A stretch of DNA of 64,000 nucleotides from Flavobacteriaceae bacterium. GTDB lineage: Bacteria; Bacteroidota; Bacteroidia; Flavobacteriales; Flavobacteriaceae. This document shows, piece after piece, positions 26,706 to 35,287 of this stretch. Position 1 is the first letter of the stretch; every line of letters starts with the position of its first letter. The position numbers were made by a program, and so were the translations under genes. The notes beneath the pieces were generated by a model. The model did not search any database. It had not been told where the DNA came from and saw only the letters and a program-made list of their open reading frames with translations. The stretch is from NCBI GenBank assembly GCA_024743095.1, contig JANSXF010000019.1, positions 1 through 64,000 of the forward strand, given 5' to 3'.

Positions 26706-27170
26706 CTAGCTTCTTGTCAATGCTTTTTTTAAGGCCAAAATGGCCCCAAGATGGATCCCTTCGTGAAAGACATTAAAGGAAAGGGCATCCTCCGGACTGC
26801 CCAAACCGATTTTGGGAGTTGTCATATACTCCTTAAAACCCTTGAACTTTCCTTGCCCATAATCCAACTGAATGTGCTTGACCGTACTAAAAAGGTAAGC
26901 ACTTATTTTCTCAACTTCTTCGTTTGAGGGTTCACCTTCTGGGAAAGTACCTTTTCTGTACTTATTGATCAATTCTTCCTCAATGGTAAAGTCCAGACCG
27001 CTCAATTTATACATCAGTAATTGGGGAGTGACCACCACATGGGCAATGTTCCACCAAATATTATTGTTGAATCCCTCCGGGACCTTGAACAAATCTTCTT
27101 TGGGGGTATTCTGTAGAAAATCATGCAATATTTTTCTGTTCTTCAATATAATATCAAATGTTTTTTCCAT
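26706..27170 (-). CDS. DinB-family protein (cytosolic)
   Basis: Four-helix-bundle DinB_2 protein of 154 residues. Metal-ligand histidines appear in NNNIWWNIAHVVVTP near 45 and NVFHEGIHLGAILALKK near 140. Family members include metal-dependent thiol transferases and detoxification proteins, but most are uncharacterised, so no reaction is assigned. The ORF-track start is a TTG; the ATG of MEKTFDIILKNRK four codons later is used. The 112-bp gap up to the OMP pseudogene holds nothing recognisable. Confidence 0.85.
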   Translation of the reverse strand: MEKTFDIILKNRKILHDFLQNTPKEDLFKVPEGFNNNIWWNIAHVVVTPQLLMYKLSGLDFTIEEELINKYRKGTFPEGEPSNEEVEKISAYLFSTVKHIQLDYGQGKFKGFKEYMTTPKIGLGSPEDALSFNVFHEGIHLGAILALKKALTRS

Positions 27171-27349
27171 AATCCTATTCAATTTAATTGGCTATCCTAT
27201 CGCATTGCAAAATTAGCCCTAAAATCTTGAATGAATTTCCTTGTCCCATGCCTAAAAACAAACAACACCTTCAAAAGCTGTTGAATTTACATCTTCGTAA
27301 TGGCTTTTGATCGATTTTTAACGTCCTTTGCAAACCCAACACTACAACA

Positions 27350-27700
27350 ATGAAAAAGATATACCATTTGGGCAGTTGCTCTACCTGTAAACGTATTTTG
27401 AAAGAATTGGAACCTTTGGACGGGGTGGAACTCCAAGAAATCAAATCAGAGTCCGTTACCCCTGAACAATTGGAGCAAATGGAGGCATTGAGCGGAAGTT
27501 TTGAGTCTCTTTTCAGTAGAAGGGCCATGCTTTTTAGGCAAAGGGGGCTGCATGAAAAAGAGCTTTCGGAAAAGGATTATAAAAATTTAATTCTGGAGCA
27601 TTACACTTTTTTGAAAAGACCTGTGATCATAGTTGATGATCAAATCTTTATCGGCAACTCACAAAAAACGGTCGAGGCCGCCAAGGAAGCCGTTCATTGA
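27350..27700 (+). CDS. ArsC/Spx-family thioredoxin-like protein
   Basis: Small thioredoxin-fold protein of 116 residues of the arsenate reductase (ArsC)/Spx/YffB group. The active-site region is GSCSTCKRILKEL at 8-20 with a CxxC pair; LFSRRAMLFRQRG and the cis-Pro-containing FLKRPVIIVDDQIFIG match ArsC proteins. Whether it reduces arsenate or acts as a regulator or deglutathionylation protein cannot be decided; no ars operon genes are adjacent. Its stop overlaps the transporter ATG by one base (TGATG), implying translational coupling. Confidence 0.85.
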   Translation: MKKIYHLGSCSTCKRILKELEPLDGVELQEIKSESVTPEQLEQMEALSGSFESLFSRRAMLFRQRGLHEKELSEKDYKNLILEHYTFLKRPVIIVDDQIFIGNSQKTVEAAKEAVH

Positions 27701-28590
27701 TGAGCAAAAGAACCTTGGCCATTTTTGCCGCTATTGGAGCAACCGTTATTTACGGTATAAACCATACTGTGGCCAAAGGGGTCATGCCCACGCATGTACG
27801 GCCCTTTGGCTTTATTTTTTTAAGGGTCGGCGGAGCCGCCATTCTTTTCTGGTTGATTTCCATTTTTGGTCCCAAGGAAAAAATTGAAAAGGGTGATTGG
27901 GGACGTATGCTTGCCTGTGCCTTGTTGGGCATGTCCATAAATATGCTGTCGTTTTTTAAGGGACTGGAGCTTTCCACCCCAATAAACAGTGCTGTACTAG
28001 TTACCGTATCGCCCATTATAGTAGTGGCTCTTTCTGCCCTTTTTTTAAGTGAAAAAATCACGTTGAACAAAGGACTTGGTATTTTTCTAGGCTTTGTTGG
28101 TGCTGTCGGCTTGGTCCTTTTTGGAGCAGAAGCTCGCCAAGATGCCCCAAACATACCCTTGGGCAACTTCTTGTTCATTATTAATGCCACGGCATACGGT
28201 TCCTATTTGATATTGGTGAAAAAATTGATAGAGAAATACCACCCCTTCTCCATCATGAAGTGGCTTTTTACGGTAGCTTTTGTCATTAATCTTCCCATAA
28301 CGTTTCCCCAAGTTTTAGAGGTACAATGGTCCTCTATGCCTCTTTGGGCATATGGTTCCATAGGGTTTGTTGTGATCGGCACTACTTTTTTGACCTATTT
28401 ATTCAACATTTTCGCACTTACCCAGCTCAAGGCCTCATCGGTGGGCGCTTTTATTTATATGCAGCCATTGGTGGGAATCCTTTTCGCCCTTTTTTCCGGC
28501 AAGGACCACCTTACCTTGGTGAAGGTTACCGCTATGTGCTTTGTTCTGGTTGGCGTGTATTTGGCCAGCAAAAAACCGAAAAGAAAATAG
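27700..28590 (+). CDS. EamA/DMT-family transporter
   Basis: Ten-helix inner-membrane transporter of the drug/metabolite superfamily, 296 residues, made of two EamA repeats of five helices each. The first covers about 1-140 (AAIGATVIYGINHTVAKGVMP, LLGMSINMLSFFKGLELSTP, LGFVGAVGLVLFG) and the second about 150-290 (LFIINATAYGSYLILVKKLI, PLVGILFALFSGKDHLTLVK). The substrate cannot be told from sequence. The ORF track includes an upstream TTG; the ATG overlapping the arsC-like stop is the start. Confidence 0.9.
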   Translation: MSKRTLAIFAAIGATVIYGINHTVAKGVMPTHVRPFGFIFLRVGGAAILFWLISIFGPKEKIEKGDWGRMLACALLGMSINMLSFFKGLELSTPINSAVLVTVSPIIVVALSALFLSEKITLNKGLGIFLGFVGAVGLVLFGAEARQDAPNIPLGNFLFIINATAYGSYLILVKKLIEKYHPFSIMKWLFTVAFVINLPITFPQVLEVQWSSMPLWAYGSIGFVVIGTTFLTYLFNIFALTQLKASSVGAFIYMQPLVGILFALFSGKDHLTLVKVTAMCFVLVGVYLASKKPKRK

Positions 28591-28726
28591 CCGAACAATT
28601 GTTATGGGCCATTGGTCAACCCAACTGGCGCATCCTTCAATTTATGGGTTCCGGTAGGACTTCAACCGCATATTTTTATCGGGTCCTTTTGAAAAAAAAC
28701 AACCCTTGAAAACAATCAATCACACC

Positions 28727-29004
28727 ATGTGCCACGAACAAATTGTCCGCCTCGGGGAAAAATTACAACAAGCCAAGGAAAGAGGTCCTCTTCTATAAGG
28801 TATTGGGAGCTGGAAGCCATCGCTGCGAATTAAACGCCCCCTGCATCCTGTTCCATTATTGATGCCATTGGACAACATTACGAAATACAATTGCCAGAAT
28901 GCTATAAATCGTTCGTACCGAACATAGGCAATGGAGGATGGTCCCAAGGTTCCGGTGCGGGTCCTTATTTTGGCATTTGCCCTGTCGCAGAGCAGCTTTT
29001 TTTA
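28727..29004 (+). pseudogene. SUKH (SMI1/KNR4) immunity-type protein, N-terminal remnant
   Basis: An ATG opens MCHEQIVRLGEKLQQAKERG, which stops after 23 codons. The protein continues in a second frame as KEVLFYKVLGAGSHRCELNA and in a third as IDAIGQHYEIQLPECYKSFV then PNIGNGG..GAGPYFGICPV. The LPECYKSFV..IGNGG..GAGPYFG core is diagnostic of SMI1/KNR4 (SUKH) proteins, common immunity partners of polymorphic toxins. Two frameshifts and loss of the downstream part mark it as dead. The rest of the same gene resumes about 640 bp further on. The 135 bp between the transporter and this ATG hold nothing I recognise. Confidence 0.78.
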
Positions 29005-29303
29005 GCTGTCATAAATTTTTATTTAGCTTACTATGTCTTGATTTTCAATATTTTATGAACTTTGCCGATATGATGAAATTGAAATGAAAGGACATCAAAG
29101 GGGGCAATATATATTATACCCGCTCTAAGACCAAGGGGAACTTCACCATTAAAATCCTCCCTCCGGTCCAGGAAATACTGGATCATTATTGTCAAAATTC
29201 ATTGGGCACGAAATATGTCTTTCCCATTTTGCTCCATGACGAGCTTAGCCCAAACCAGATAGTTGATTTTCATTATTTTAAACTGTCAACTTGGACCAGT
29301 TAA
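29005..29303 (+). pseudogene. Tyrosine recombinase/integrase remnant
   Basis: Central fragment of a Bacteroidetes-type phage integrase. VINFYLAYY, then after a frameshift MNFADMMKLK, a TGA where relatives have tryptophan, KDIKGGNIYYTRSKTKGNFT and IKILPPVQEILDHY, then GTKYVFPILLHDELSPNQI. The N-terminal SAM-like domain and the catalytic C-terminal HxxR and Tyr are gone. This block is typical of conjugative-transposon and integron-like recombinases in this phylum. Its upstream boundary falls directly against the SUKH N-terminal remnant, so it appears to be the residue of an element that inserted into that gene. Confidence 0.75.
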
Positions 29304-29644
29304 CTGAACCGTGTTCAAATCGGCCCCGTTATGGCTCAGATTCTTGTATCAGTAATCAGTAACATCGAAAAAAATGGTCAGGTCGCTCATTGATATTCGA
29401 TTACTATTTTTTATGGAACACAGCATCAAATGCCCCTCGATGAAATTTTACAAAAAATAGAATTCATAGGGGGGAATCATTGATAAATTGGACAAGGAAG
29501 CTATATTGAAATACAATTTATCAATTCTATGAAAAAACTGGTACCAACTATGCTAAGTTTAAGGCCGGCTGACAGCTGCAAGTATGGTTTTTGGTCATCC
29601 CCCTCTTTGAAGATCATCATAATCTCACTTATTTTTAAAGAAAT
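29304..29644 (+). other. Unassigned decayed sequence between integrase and SUKH remnants
   Basis: No intact gene. Coding-like pieces in shifting frames on plus, such as QMPLDEILQKIEFIGG, KLDKEAILKYNLSIL and YEKTGTNYAKFKAG, look like one further degraded gene, but I cannot name its family. It may be cargo of the element that carried the integrase. Confidence 0.45.
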
Positions 29645-30005
29645 ACTGCCCTAGATAATTTAGAGGACCTGATATGCGGTAAGGTTGGGCAATATTTAAA
29701 AAGGGGTTGTTCCATATATCCAAACATGTCAACAATACAGTGGAACGGGTTGACCGATTTACTTTGTCAAGATGACATTACAGCTGAAGATTACAAAGAA
29801 TTGAACGGTAACCTTTATGGCTGGCTATTGCCTATTGGTTCGCAAGGTTGCCCTTACATACACGCGCTAGTTTTGAACGGACCTTGCAAAGGCAGAGTGG
29901 TCAACATGGATAGAGGAGAACAGATGCCTCCACGATTTTTGCGAACACACTACTTTTTTGGATTGGCATGAAGGCCGGCTCGATGAAATCATCTCGGAAA
30001 ATTGA
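29645..30005 (+). pseudogene. SUKH (SMI1/KNR4) protein, C-terminal remnant
   Basis: Continuation of the SUKH gene: TALDNLEDLICGKVGQYLKR, PNMSTIQWNGLTDLLCQDD, then GWLLPIGSQGCPYIHALVLN and GPCKGRVVNMDRG, the second half of the SMI1/KNR4 fold. A +1 frameshift near 29928 moves the ending LHDFCEHTTFLDWHEGRLDE and IISEN with its TGA to another frame; FLDWxExxLDEII is the classic family C-terminus. The ORF-track 81-residue ORF starting at 29726 is a part of this. It has no start of its own and is best read as the 3' half of the split pseudogene. Confidence 0.78.
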
Positions 30006-30057
30006 TCACAATCTCCCCTAGCTGGTTCTCATCTATCCTGAAAATCAAAACACTACC

Positions 30058-30540
30058 TTATAAAATTTCGATATCCTTTGGCACTTGGACATGCTTTCGG
30101 GTATCTTCTTTGGTCAGAATTTTAAAATCCTCGGCTTTTTCCATCGATTCAAAAGAATTCAAGAATTCATCGGGCAGACCTGTAAGTTTTCTGTTCTTTA
30201 AATCGATCCAGCCCCCCATCATCTCGCATCGGGCAAAGTTTTTGCCGTTATGATCATAAAAATTGTGCCTGAACTCAAAGAACATCCCATCCTTGCTCAT
30301 GCCGACAAACTCCAGGGAAACCTTTACCGGCATCCCCGGAAAAGCTTCTTTAAAATAATAAACGTGCTCATAAAAGACCACCGGGCCAATATTATGGGCG
30401 CCCATACTTTTTTGATTGAAGCCAAGCAATCCCAAATAGGCCATTCGGGTATGGCTCATAAAATTGATATAGGCTGAATTCGCCAAGTGTCTATTGGCGT
30501 CCGTATCGCTCCATCTGATCTCAAATTCCTTAAAAAACAT
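30058..30540 (-). CDS. Hotdog-fold acyl-CoA thioesterase
   Basis: Acyl-CoA/acyl-ACP thioesterase of the 4HBT type, 160 residues. The N-terminal FEIRWSDTDANRHLANSAYINF contains the conserved Asp and the turn into the hot-dog helix; VVFYEHVYYFKEAFPGMPVKVSLEFV and ARCEMMGGWIDLKNRKLTGLP complete the fold. The physiological substrate is not predictable. It faces away from the nitronate monooxygenase gene across a 117-bp divergent gap. Confidence 0.88.
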   Translation of the reverse strand: MFFKEFEIRWSDTDANRHLANSAYINFMSHTRMAYLGLLGFNQKSMGAHNIGPVVFYEHVYYFKEAFPGMPVKVSLEFVGMSKDGMFFEFRHNFYDHNGKNFARCEMMGGWIDLKNRKLTGLPDEFLNSFESMEKAEDFKILTKEDTRKHVQVPKDIEIL

Positions 30541-30657
30541 AGTGGGTTATTTTGTTATGCATGCATAATAATTGTAAAAATACCATAGTTTTGATAACCG
30601 ATTCCCATATGGAAGAAGAATTGTTCCTATTTTTAATCATAGTTTAACACAAGACCC

Positions 30658-31635
30658 ATGAGCCAAAAAGCTGAATTCATCAAAAATCTATCACTTCCAG
30701 TAATTGCCGCCCCGATGTTCCTGATATCGGGACCAAAACTGGTCGTGGAATGTTGCAAAAATGGTATTGTAGGCACCTTTCCCGCCCTAAATCAGCGCAC
30801 CAGTGAAGGTTTTGAGCAATGGCTCGTTCAAATAAAATCGGATTTAAAGGCCTTCGAAGAGGAAACCGGCAAAAAAGCGGCTCCATTTGGTGTCAATTTA
30901 GTGGTCCACCCCACCAACCCAAGGCTGGAGGCCGATGTAAAACTGTGCATCAAACATCAGGTCCCATTGGTAATTACCTCCCTCGGCGCCGTAAGTCAAG
31001 TGGTGGATGCCATTCACAGTTATGGCGGTTTGGTCTTTCATGATATCATTAAAAAGCGACATGCAGAAAAAGCTGCCGAGGCCGGTGTGGACGGTCTGAT
31101 ATTAGTATCCGCTGGGGCAGGCGGCCATGGAGGCACCATTAACCCAATGAGTTTGATTGCCGAAGTCAAAAAGTTCTTTGACAAGACCGTTATCTTGTCG
31201 GGATGTATAAGTACCGGCAGAGATATAGCCTCCGCATTGCAAATGGGAGCCGACCTTGCCTATATGGGCACCCGTTTTATCAATACCGAAGAAAGCAAGG
31301 CCACGGAAGAATACCGAAAAATGATCATTGATGCCGGGGCCGGCGATGTGGTGTACACCGCAGCAATTTCCGGTGTACATGCCAATTTTTTGTCCGCGAG
31401 TCTCAGGGCGGCAGGAGTAACGGAGGAAGCCCTGAAAAAAGACACTAAAATCGATTTTGGCAAGGAACTCGATACCGAGGCCAAGGCATGGAAGACCATT
31501 TGGTCTGCGGGCCAGGGCGTAACCACCATTGACAACGTATTGCCGGTATCCGACCTGATCCAAGATTTGAAAGACGGGTTTAAAACAGCGATTCAAGCAC
31601 AGGCCCAGCTTCTGAACACCTATCCAAAGGATTGA
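30658..31635 (+). CDS. Nitronate monooxygenase/2-nitropropane dioxygenase-like flavoprotein
   Basis: FMN-dependent TIM-barrel enzyme of the nitronate monooxygenase family, 325 residues. Motifs: LPVIAAPMFLISGPKLVVEC, FGVNLVVHPTNPR, the phosphate-binding GVDGLILVSAGAGGHGGTIN, VILSGCISTGRDIASALQMGADLAYMGTRFI. Real substrates may be alkyl nitronates or propionate-3-nitronate; some relatives serve as enoyl reductases. It is followed 4 bp later by a YheT-type hydrolase on the same strand. Confidence 0.88.
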   Translation: MSQKAEFIKNLSLPVIAAPMFLISGPKLVVECCKNGIVGTFPALNQRTSEGFEQWLVQIKSDLKAFEEETGKKAAPFGVNLVVHPTNPRLEADVKLCIKHQVPLVITSLGAVSQVVDAIHSYGGLVFHDIIKKRHAEKAAEAGVDGLILVSAGAGGHGGTINPMSLIAEVKKFFDKTVILSGCISTGRDIASALQMGADLAYMGTRFINTEESKATEEYRKMIIDAGAGDVVYTAAISGVHANFLSASLRAAGVTEEALKKDTKIDFGKELDTEAKAWKTIWSAGQGVTTIDNVLPVSDLIQDLKDGFKTAIQAQAQLLNTYPKD

Positions 31636-31639
31636 CCTG

Positions 31640-32599
31640 ATGCCTGAACTTGCCTCCAATTACCTGCCCCCACTTCTCTTCAAGAATGGTCATTTTTCAA
31701 CAATTTATTCGGGCATCATACGCTCGGTGAACGGTGTTGTTCAAAAAAGAGAGCGTATCATTCTCTCTGATGGCGATTTTTTGGATCTCGATTGGAGCGG
31801 TTCATCCGCTCCCACCCAAAAATTAGTGGTCTTGCTTCATGGGCTGGAAGGAGATGCACAACGTCCTTACATTACGGGCAGTGCCAAAATACTGAATCAA
31901 AATGGATATGATACCTGTGCCGTTAATTATCGGAGCTGTAGTGGGGAACCAAATAAAATGTACCGTTCCTACCATTCTGGCGCCACGGAGGATTTAAGGG
32001 AAGTAATCGACCACATCCTGAACACTAAAAACTACACGGAAATCTATTTGAAGGGCTTCAGTTTAGGTGGCAACCTATTGCTTAAGTATTTAGGTGAGGG
32101 CAACAATGTGCCCAAGCAATTGAAGGGTGCCGTGGCTGTTTCCGTTCCTTGCAATCTTCACGATTCCTGCAAACAATTGCTAAGTCCAAAAAACATCTTG
32201 TACGCCATTAGGTTCAAAGGAAACCTATTGACCAAACTTCGTCAAAAACAACAGTTGTTTCCGGAAAAAATTACCGGTTCCGACATCAAAAAAATTAAGA
32301 CCCTAAAAGATTTTGACGATATCTACACCAGCCGTGCACATGGTTTCAAAGATGCTCTTGATTATTACCAAAAATCCAGCTCACTTCAATTTTTACCCAC
32401 AATTCAAGTTCCAAGTTTGATCATCAATGCAAAAAATGATTCGTTTTTGGGGAAGGAGTGCTATCCTTTCAAGGAAACGCAAAACAACCCCTCACTTTAT
32501 TTGGAAACCCCAACATTTGGCGGTCACGTTGGTTTTTGGGGAAAGAACAACATCACTTACACGGAAAAAAGAGCCTTGGATTACTTCGATTCCCTTTAA
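31640..32599 (+). CDS. YheT-family alpha/beta hydrolase
   Basis: Alpha/beta hydrolase of 319 residues similar to E. coli YheT/EMB8. It begins NYLPPLLFKNGHFSTIYSGI, has the oxyanion segment VVLLHGLEGDAQRPYI, the nucleophile elbow GFSLGGNLLLKYLGE near 150, and a late catalytic His in TFGGHVGFWGK. Family members are lipid or acyl-ester hydrolases of uncertain substrate. It probably forms a two-gene operon with the flavoprotein upstream. Confidence 0.9.
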   Translation: MPELASNYLPPLLFKNGHFSTIYSGIIRSVNGVVQKRERIILSDGDFLDLDWSGSSAPTQKLVVLLHGLEGDAQRPYITGSAKILNQNGYDTCAVNYRSCSGEPNKMYRSYHSGATEDLREVIDHILNTKNYTEIYLKGFSLGGNLLLKYLGEGNNVPKQLKGAVAVSVPCNLHDSCKQLLSPKNILYAIRFKGNLLTKLRQKQQLFPEKITGSDIKKIKTLKDFDDIYTSRAHGFKDALDYYQKSSSLQFLPTIQVPSLIINAKNDSFLGKECYPFKETQNNPSLYLETPTFGGHVGFWGKNNITYTEKRALDYFDSL

Positions 32600-32716
32600 C
32601 TCAAACGTTTTCAGAAGCACTATTGTGATGATCAACACAAAAACACCGGGATTATTAATGGCTAATTACCTATCTTAGTGCCTTGGATTACACAAACAAA
32701 CTTCAATAGAATCAGA

Positions 32717-33196
32717 ATGAAAAAAATTGTAATGGTCTTGGCCTTGGGTGCCATGATAGCGAGCTGCGGCGGTAAAAAAGAAGAGAAAAAAGAGGGTTTT
32801 GAAGTAAGCCGCACCAAAACTGAAGATACCAAAGCCCAATCTAAAGAAGGTGTTCCCGTGGATTTGGACAACAAAGGGGTTGGCCCAATCACCGATTTGG
32901 AGTTCCCTGAAGAAATAAACGAAGAAATGGCCGCCAGGGGCAAGGCAAAATATGATGCCATTTGTGTGGCCTGCCACATGATAGACCAACGGATGATCGG
33001 CCCGGCCCTAAAAGGTGTTTACGACAGAAGAAGTCCGGAATGGGTAATGAACATGATCCTTAACCCTGATGGCATGTTAAAAGAAGACCCTATTGCAAAA
33101 GCCTTGCTAAAAGAGTACAACAATGCCATTATGCTCAATCAAAATCTTACTGAAGATGAGGCAAGGGACGTTGCCGAGTACTTGAGAACGCTGTAA
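32717..33196 (+). CDS. c-type cytochrome lipoprotein
   Basis: Membrane-anchored monoheme cytochrome c of 159 residues. The lipobox MIASC (Cys17) is followed by a charged linker (KKEEKKEGFEVSRTKTEDTK) and a class I cytochrome domain with the heme-binding CVACH; a distal Met ligand is likely in NNAIMLNQN. The domain ends DEARDVAEYLRTL. The role is probably electron transfer in the periplasm, with the partner unknown. The ORF track starts at a GTG 39 bp upstream; the ATG of MKKIVMVLALG gives a proper lipoprotein signal. A clear terminator follows. Confidence 0.9.
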   Translation: MKKIVMVLALGAMIASCGGKKEEKKEGFEVSRTKTEDTKAQSKEGVPVDLDNKGVGPITDLEFPEEINEEMAARGKAKYDAICVACHMIDQRMIGPALKGVYDRRSPEWVMNMILNPDGMLKEDPIAKALLKEYNNAIMLNQNLTEDEARDVAEYLRTL

Positions 33197-33221
33197 CAAA
33201 CCAACTCTATTATATGTAAGG

Positions 33222-33255
33222 GCTGCTGTTTTTTAGGAAAACAGCAGCTTTTTTT
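33222..33255 (+). terminator. Terminator after cytochrome c
   Basis: GCTGCTGTTTT-TTAGG-AAAACAGCAGC is an 11-bp perfect stem followed by seven T on plus. Confidence 0.88.
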
Positions 33256-33280
33256 ATTATCTTGATACAAACTTTAGGTC

Positions 33281-33988
33281 ATGAAAAAGATATTGCTTTC
33301 AGTGTTGTGTTTGTCAATAGGCCCTGTATTACCTGCCCAAAACATACTTGGGGCTTGGAGTGCCATAAAATCGGGCGATGATGGACAAGAAGTTGAGCAC
33401 GTTCTCATTATAACGGACGATTATTTTTCCGAAGCCTTTTTTGAAAAAGCCGATGGAAAGTTCTCGGGAACCAAAGGTGGGAGCTACACGATAACTCAAG
33501 AAAATATCAATTTTACTTACGAATTTTCCACACAAAACCCCGAAATCGTTGGGAAAATGGAGTCTAATTCATATAATTTGGTCAACGGTCGTCTTCAATG
33601 GGACGGCACAACTTGGACCCGTATCGATAACGGAACCCCGGGCGACCTTTTTGGGACATGGTTGATATCGGGCAGGAAGCGTGATGGCGAAGTTGTCAAA
33701 CGAGACACCTCCGGGCCACGAAAGACCATGAAAATTTTGTCCGGAACCCGATTTCAGTGGATTGCCTACAACACCGACACCAAAGAGTTTATGGGTACCG
33801 GAGGCGGCACATACACGACCATTAACGGAAAGTATACCGAAAATATTGGCTTTTTCTCACGCGATGATTCAAGGGTAGGAGCCAGTTTACAGTTCGATTA
33901 TGAATTAAAAAATGGAGATTGGCACCATTCGGGATTAAGTAGTAAAGGAGACCCGATTTACGAGGTCTGGAGTAAAAGGGTCCAATAA
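33281..33988 (+). CDS. Secreted two-repeat beta-barrel-like protein
   Basis: Exported protein of 235 residues (signal peptide ends PVLPAQ). The mature part is an internal duplication: FSGTKGGSYTITQENINFTY in the first half lines up with FMGTGGGTYTTINGKYTENI in the second, with NILGAWS matching DLFGTWL. Lipocalin-like small beta-barrel domains show this ILGxW...GGxYT pattern. No enzymatic residues are seen and the function is unknown. It starts right after the cytochrome terminator. Confidence 0.7.
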   Translation: MKKILLSVLCLSIGPVLPAQNILGAWSAIKSGDDGQEVEHVLIITDDYFSEAFFEKADGKFSGTKGGSYTITQENINFTYEFSTQNPEIVGKMESNSYNLVNGRLQWDGTTWTRIDNGTPGDLFGTWLISGRKRDGEVVKRDTSGPRKTMKILSGTRFQWIAYNTDTKEFMGTGGGTYTTINGKYTENIGFFSRDDSRVGASLQFDYELKNGDWHHSGLSSKGDPIYEVWSKRVQ

Positions 33989-34055
33989 AAACTCCTAGGA
34001 ATCACATTGGTTTTTTAGTATTTTTCTGAAACATTAACCATTAATTTCTGTAAAA

Positions 34056-34475
34056 ATGAAAACCTCGATCATCCTATTTTTTTCCGCCATCCTATTGGTG
34101 GAATCCTGCGGTGGGCCAAAATCAAGCGAAGAAGCCCTGTACGGCCCTACTTGGGAACTGGAATATATTTCTGGGCCGCGTATCGCTTTTGAAGGACTTT
34201 TTCCAGAGAAAAAACCACAGATTACTTTTGATAAGGAATCCGGCAAAGTATCGGGCACCGATAGCTGCAACGGTTACTCTGCAGATTATGAGCTGGCCGA
34301 AAACTCCATAGTTTTTGGGGATCCCGGCCCCACCACCATGATGTTCTGTGGTGGTAGCGAACGACAATTTCTGGAAATGATGAAAAAAGTGGACGGTTAT
34401 TCCGTTGAAGACGGAAAACTTAATTTGTTGATGGGCGAAGTCCCAATGATGCGATTCAAAAAAGTTGAGGAATGA
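34056..34475 (+). CDS. META-domain lipoprotein
   Basis: Lipoprotein of 139 residues (lipobox LVESC). It is one META/HslJ-type domain: GPTWELEYISGPRIAF at the start, TDSCNGYSADYEL as the conserved GxxxCNxYxG-like core, TTMMFCGGSERQFLEMMKKVDGYSV as the usual T.M.C....E..F segment. HslJ proteins are linked to heat or novobiocin stress in E. coli, but the biochemical role is unknown. It overlaps the next gene by 4 bp (ATGA), so the two are translationally coupled. Confidence 0.88.
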   Translation: MKTSIILFFSAILLVESCGGPKSSEEALYGPTWELEYISGPRIAFEGLFPEKKPQITFDKESGKVSGTDSCNGYSADYELAENSIVFGDPGPTTMMFCGGSERQFLEMMKKVDGYSVEDGKLNLLMGEVPMMRFKKVEE

Positions 34476-35287
34476 AAAGAGCACTATCCTTGGTTGGCCT
34501 TGTACTTCTTTTTTCCAGCTGTGTTGAAAAGAAAAAACCAGAGCCGACCGAAGCATCGGAAGAAAATACGGCGGACACCGTTCAAGTCGAAGAAAAAAGA
34601 ACCATGGAACCCATTGCCATGAAAATTGACGGCAGTTATTTTAAGGCCACCGGGACCGAACCTTTTTGGGGAATCAAACTTTTTGATGATAAAATTGAGC
34701 TTCAAACCATGGAGGATACCATAACCACCCCTCCCTCAAAGGCCATCAAAGCACAGGATGCCAACATCAAGATGTTCCGAGTCCAAACGGAGGCCACCCA
34801 AATGGATGTCATTATTTCGCATAAGGAATGTACCAATGCCATGTCGGGCGAAGTGTTCCCCTACACGGTGACCGTTTCCTATACAAATACTGGAGGAGCA
34901 GAAACCACCGTTTACGAAGGCTGTGGGTCATATATTACCGATTACAGGCTGCACGATATTTGGGTGCTGGAAGAAATCAAGGGGACTTCGGTCTCCAAAG
35001 ATGACTTTGGTGGTCGCGATGTCCCCAACATGGAAGTGAACATCAACACCAACAACTTTTCAGGTTTTTCAGGGTGCAACCGGATGACAGGAACCCTTTT
35101 TTACGAAAAAGATGTGCTACGGTTCTCCCAGATAGCATCAACCCGAATGGCGTGCCCCAATATGGATAAAGAAACCGAGTTCTTGTCCGCTTTACAGGCC
35201 AGTTCACAATACAAAGTGGAAAACAGCCGACTTTACCTTTCCAATGGGTCGGAAGATAATTTGTTGACATTCAAAAAAATAGATTGA
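34472..35287 (+). CDS. COG3650-like + META-domain lipoprotein
   Basis: Lipoprotein of 271 residues with lipobox FSSC. The N-terminal part (about 45-155) matches the COG3650 membrane-protein domain: YFKATGTEPFWGIKLFDD, HKECTNAMSGEVFPYTVTVSY, YEGCGSYITDY. The C-terminal part (about 160-270) is a META domain: LHDIWVLEEIKG, FSGFSGCNRMTGTLFY, ASTRMACPNMDKETEFLSAL. The two-domain fusion next to a single META protein suggests duplication within the operon. Envelope stress function is an inference only. Confidence 0.85.
   Translation: MKRALSLVGLVLLFSSCVEKKKPEPTEASEENTADTVQVEEKRTMEPIAMKIDGSYFKATGTEPFWGIKLFDDKIELQTMEDTITTPPSKAIKAQDANIKMFRVQTEATQMDVIISHKECTNAMSGEVFPYTVTVSYTNTGGAETTVYEGCGSYITDYRLHDIWVLEEIKGTSVSKDDFGGRDVPNMEVNINTNNFSGFSGCNRMTGTLFYEKDVLRFSQIASTRMACPNMDKETEFLSALQASSQYKVENSRLYLSNGSEDNLLTFKKID

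Noticed and set aside
28326-28709. 127-residue plus-strand ORF overlapping the EamA gene end
   Set aside because: Mostly a frame shadow of the transporter; only the last 40 codons extend beyond it and show no family.
26208-29975. Word AAGGCCGGCT seen three times (near 26210, 29563 and 29971)
   Set aside because: Tested as a possible transposon end, but the copies have no common flanks and two fall in translated remnants of different genes; probably chance.
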